NCBI GenBank assembly: GCA_017523605.1
Contig: JAFWVZ010000102.1
Location: 1-5,976, forward strand
DNA: 5,976 nt
Direction of reading: 5' to 3'
Source: Bacillota bacterium
Lineage (GTDB): Bacteria > Bacillota > Clostridia > Peptostreptococcales > Anaerovoracaceae
The notes under the pieces are model-generated. The model saw only the letters and a program-made list of their open reading frames with translations, searched no databases and was not told the DNA's origin. Position numbers and translations under genes: made by a program. Positions 4,940 through 5,976 of this stretch are shown in pieces. Every line of letters starts with the position of its first letter. The stretch's first letter is position 1.

Positions 4940-5976
4940 ATGGATAAAGTACATGCTGTGGAGCTTAAAGGTGTTACCAAAAGCTTCGGCAGCAACATGG
5001 CAAACAAGAGCATCGACCTTTTCGTGGACAAAGGGGAGATAATGGCTCTGCTGGGCGAGAACGGCTCCGGCAAGACCACCCTTATGAACATCCTCGCCGG
5101 CATTTATCTTCCGGACGAGGGCCGCATCTTCGTGGACGGAAAGGAAGTAACGATACGTTCTCCCAAGGACGCGTTCGACAACCGCATAGGCATGATACAC
5201 CAGCACTTTAAGCTGGTGGATGTGTTTACCGCGGCGGAGAACATAGTGCTGGGTCTGGAAGGCACAGGCAAGCTGGATCTAAAGGCTGCGTCCTCCAAGG
5301 TGAGGGAGATAAGCAGAAAGTACGGTTTCGACATAGACCCGGACAAGAAGATATACGAAATGTCCGTGTCCGAAAAGCAGACCGTAGAGATAATAAAGGT
5401 GCTGTACCGCGGGGCGGACATCCTGATACTGGACGAGCCCACGGCGGTGCTTACGCCTCAGGAGATAGAAAAACTCTTTGCCGTAATGCGGGCCATGAGA
5501 CGCGACGGCAAGTCGATCATAATAATAACGCATAAGCTCAACGAGGTAATGGCGGTGTCGGACGTCGTGGCGGTTCTCCGCAAGGGCGAGCACATAGGCA
5601 CTGTCCGCACTTCGGAGACCAGCCCCCAGGCTCTTACGGAGATGATGGTGGGCCGCAAGGTTGAGCTTAACATAGGACGCAAGGATCCTGTCGATCCCAA
5701 ACCTCGCCTTACCATAGCGGGCCTTACGGTGCGCGACGGCGAGGGCGTAAAGAAGCTGGACGACGTAGGATTCATAGCCTTCGGCGGCGAGATACTTGGA
5801 ATAGCAGGCATAGCCGGCAGCGGCCAGAAAGAATTGCTGGAGGCGGTCGCCGGTCTTCGCAAGATAGAGAGCGGCTCCATAATCTACACTCCGGAGGGCA
5901 AAGCTCCGGCGGAGCTCGTGGGAAAGACCCCGATGGAGATAAAGGACGCCGGCGTGGCTCTGGCCTTCGTTCCGGA
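4940..5976 (+). CDS. Nucleoside ABC transporter ATP-binding protein, double ABC domain (3' end outside window)
   Basis: This cytoplasmic ATPase of a BMP-type nucleoside importer (NupO/NupA-like) is open to the window's end; 345 codons are visible of an expected 500-515. In the first ABC domain, Walker A is GENGSGKT (39-46, Lys45) and the Q-loop is IHQHFKLVD (Gln88). The signature region is MSVSEKQTVEI (141-151), Walker B is ILILDEPTAVLTPQE (Asp165, Glu166), and the H-loop is ITHKLNEV (His198). The second domain begins near residue 260, with its degenerate Walker A-like GIAGIAGSGQKE (287-298) lacking the Lys-Thr, as is normal in this family. The start ATG 4940 has AGGAG at 4929-4933. It follows the BMP lipoprotein by 153 bases and probably precedes the permease genes. 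Sugar ATPases (RbsA/MglA type) share the double architecture, but the YRGADILILDEPTAVLTPQE-like block and the BMP neighbour favour nucleosides. Confidence 0.93.
   Translation, partial: MDKVHAVELKGVTKSFGSNMANKSIDLFVDKGEIMALLGENGSGKTTLMNILAGIYLPDEGRIFVDGKEVTIRSPKDAFDNRIGMIHQHFKLVDVFTAAENIVLGLEGTGKLDLKAASSKVREISRKYGFDIDPDKKIYEMSVSEKQTVEIIKVLYRGADILILDEPTAVLTPQEIEKLFAVMRAMRRDGKSIIIITHKLNEVMAVSDVVAVLRKGEHIGTVRTSETSPQALTEMMVGRKVELNIGRKDPVDPKPRLTIAGLTVRDGEGVKKLDDVGFIAFGGEILGIAGIAGSGQKELLEAVAGLRKIESGSIIYTPEGKAPAELVGKTPMEIKDAGVALAFVP

Noticed and set aside
5360..5392. Atypical ABC signature MSVSEKQ in the ATPase (Ser where Gly is common) as a sign of inactivation
   Set aside because: Similar MSVS-x-KQ signatures are familiar from clostridial nucleoside ATPases, and Walker A, Walker B, Q-loop and H-loop are intact.
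5798..5833. Degenerate second Walker A (GIAGIAGSGQ) as a broken gene
   Set aside because: Loss of the Lys-Thr in the second domain is the usual state in this double-ABC family.

Overview
The window is 5,976 bases of compact, plus-strand bacterial sequence. It resembles a moderately GC-rich member of the Bacillota, probably Clostridia. This rests on Gram-positive style Shine-Dalgarno sites (AGGAG/GGAGG), a lipoprotein signal followed by an Asn/Thr/Pro linker, and proteins that read like clostridial or bacilliform homologues (190-residue Xpt, BMP-family purine nucleoside transporter). Genes of ordinary expression use the isoleucine codon ATA heavily, which is unusual for GC-rich DNA. The taxonomic placement is inference; no rRNA or tRNA is present.

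Region 1 (1-2812) is an apparent operon: the 3' end of uvrA (nucleotide excision repair), a 500-residue alpha/beta hydrolase with an unusual acidic, repeat-bearing C-terminal tail, and ung (uracil-DNA glycosylase), ended by a strong intrinsic terminator at 2771-2812. The gap from uvrA to the hydrolase is 26 bases. The hydrolase and ung reading frames overlap by 8 bases, so a lipase-like enzyme sits translationally coupled between two DNA-repair genes.

Region 2 (2813-4786) has its own promoter (perfect TATAAT at 2867-2872) and encodes xanthine phosphoribosyltransferase (xpt), followed 33 bases later by a BMP-family substrate-binding lipoprotein. Region 3 (4787-5976) contains an extended -10 promoter, two GC-rich hairpins in the leader, and the first 345 codons of the double-domain ATPase of the same type of transporter. 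The permease genes would be expected just beyond the window.

Together, regions 2 and 3 form a purine salvage unit: the lipoprotein captures a purine nucleoside outside the membrane, the ATPase powers import, and after intracellular cleavage to the base, Xpt converts xanthine (and to some degree guanine) to the nucleotide with PRPP. No RNA genes, insertion sequences, CRISPR arrays or phage genes were seen. The most distinctive feature is the hydrolase tail, with a duplicated ~37-residue module and 11-residue helical repeats. I see no evidence for a wholly new multi-gene system.
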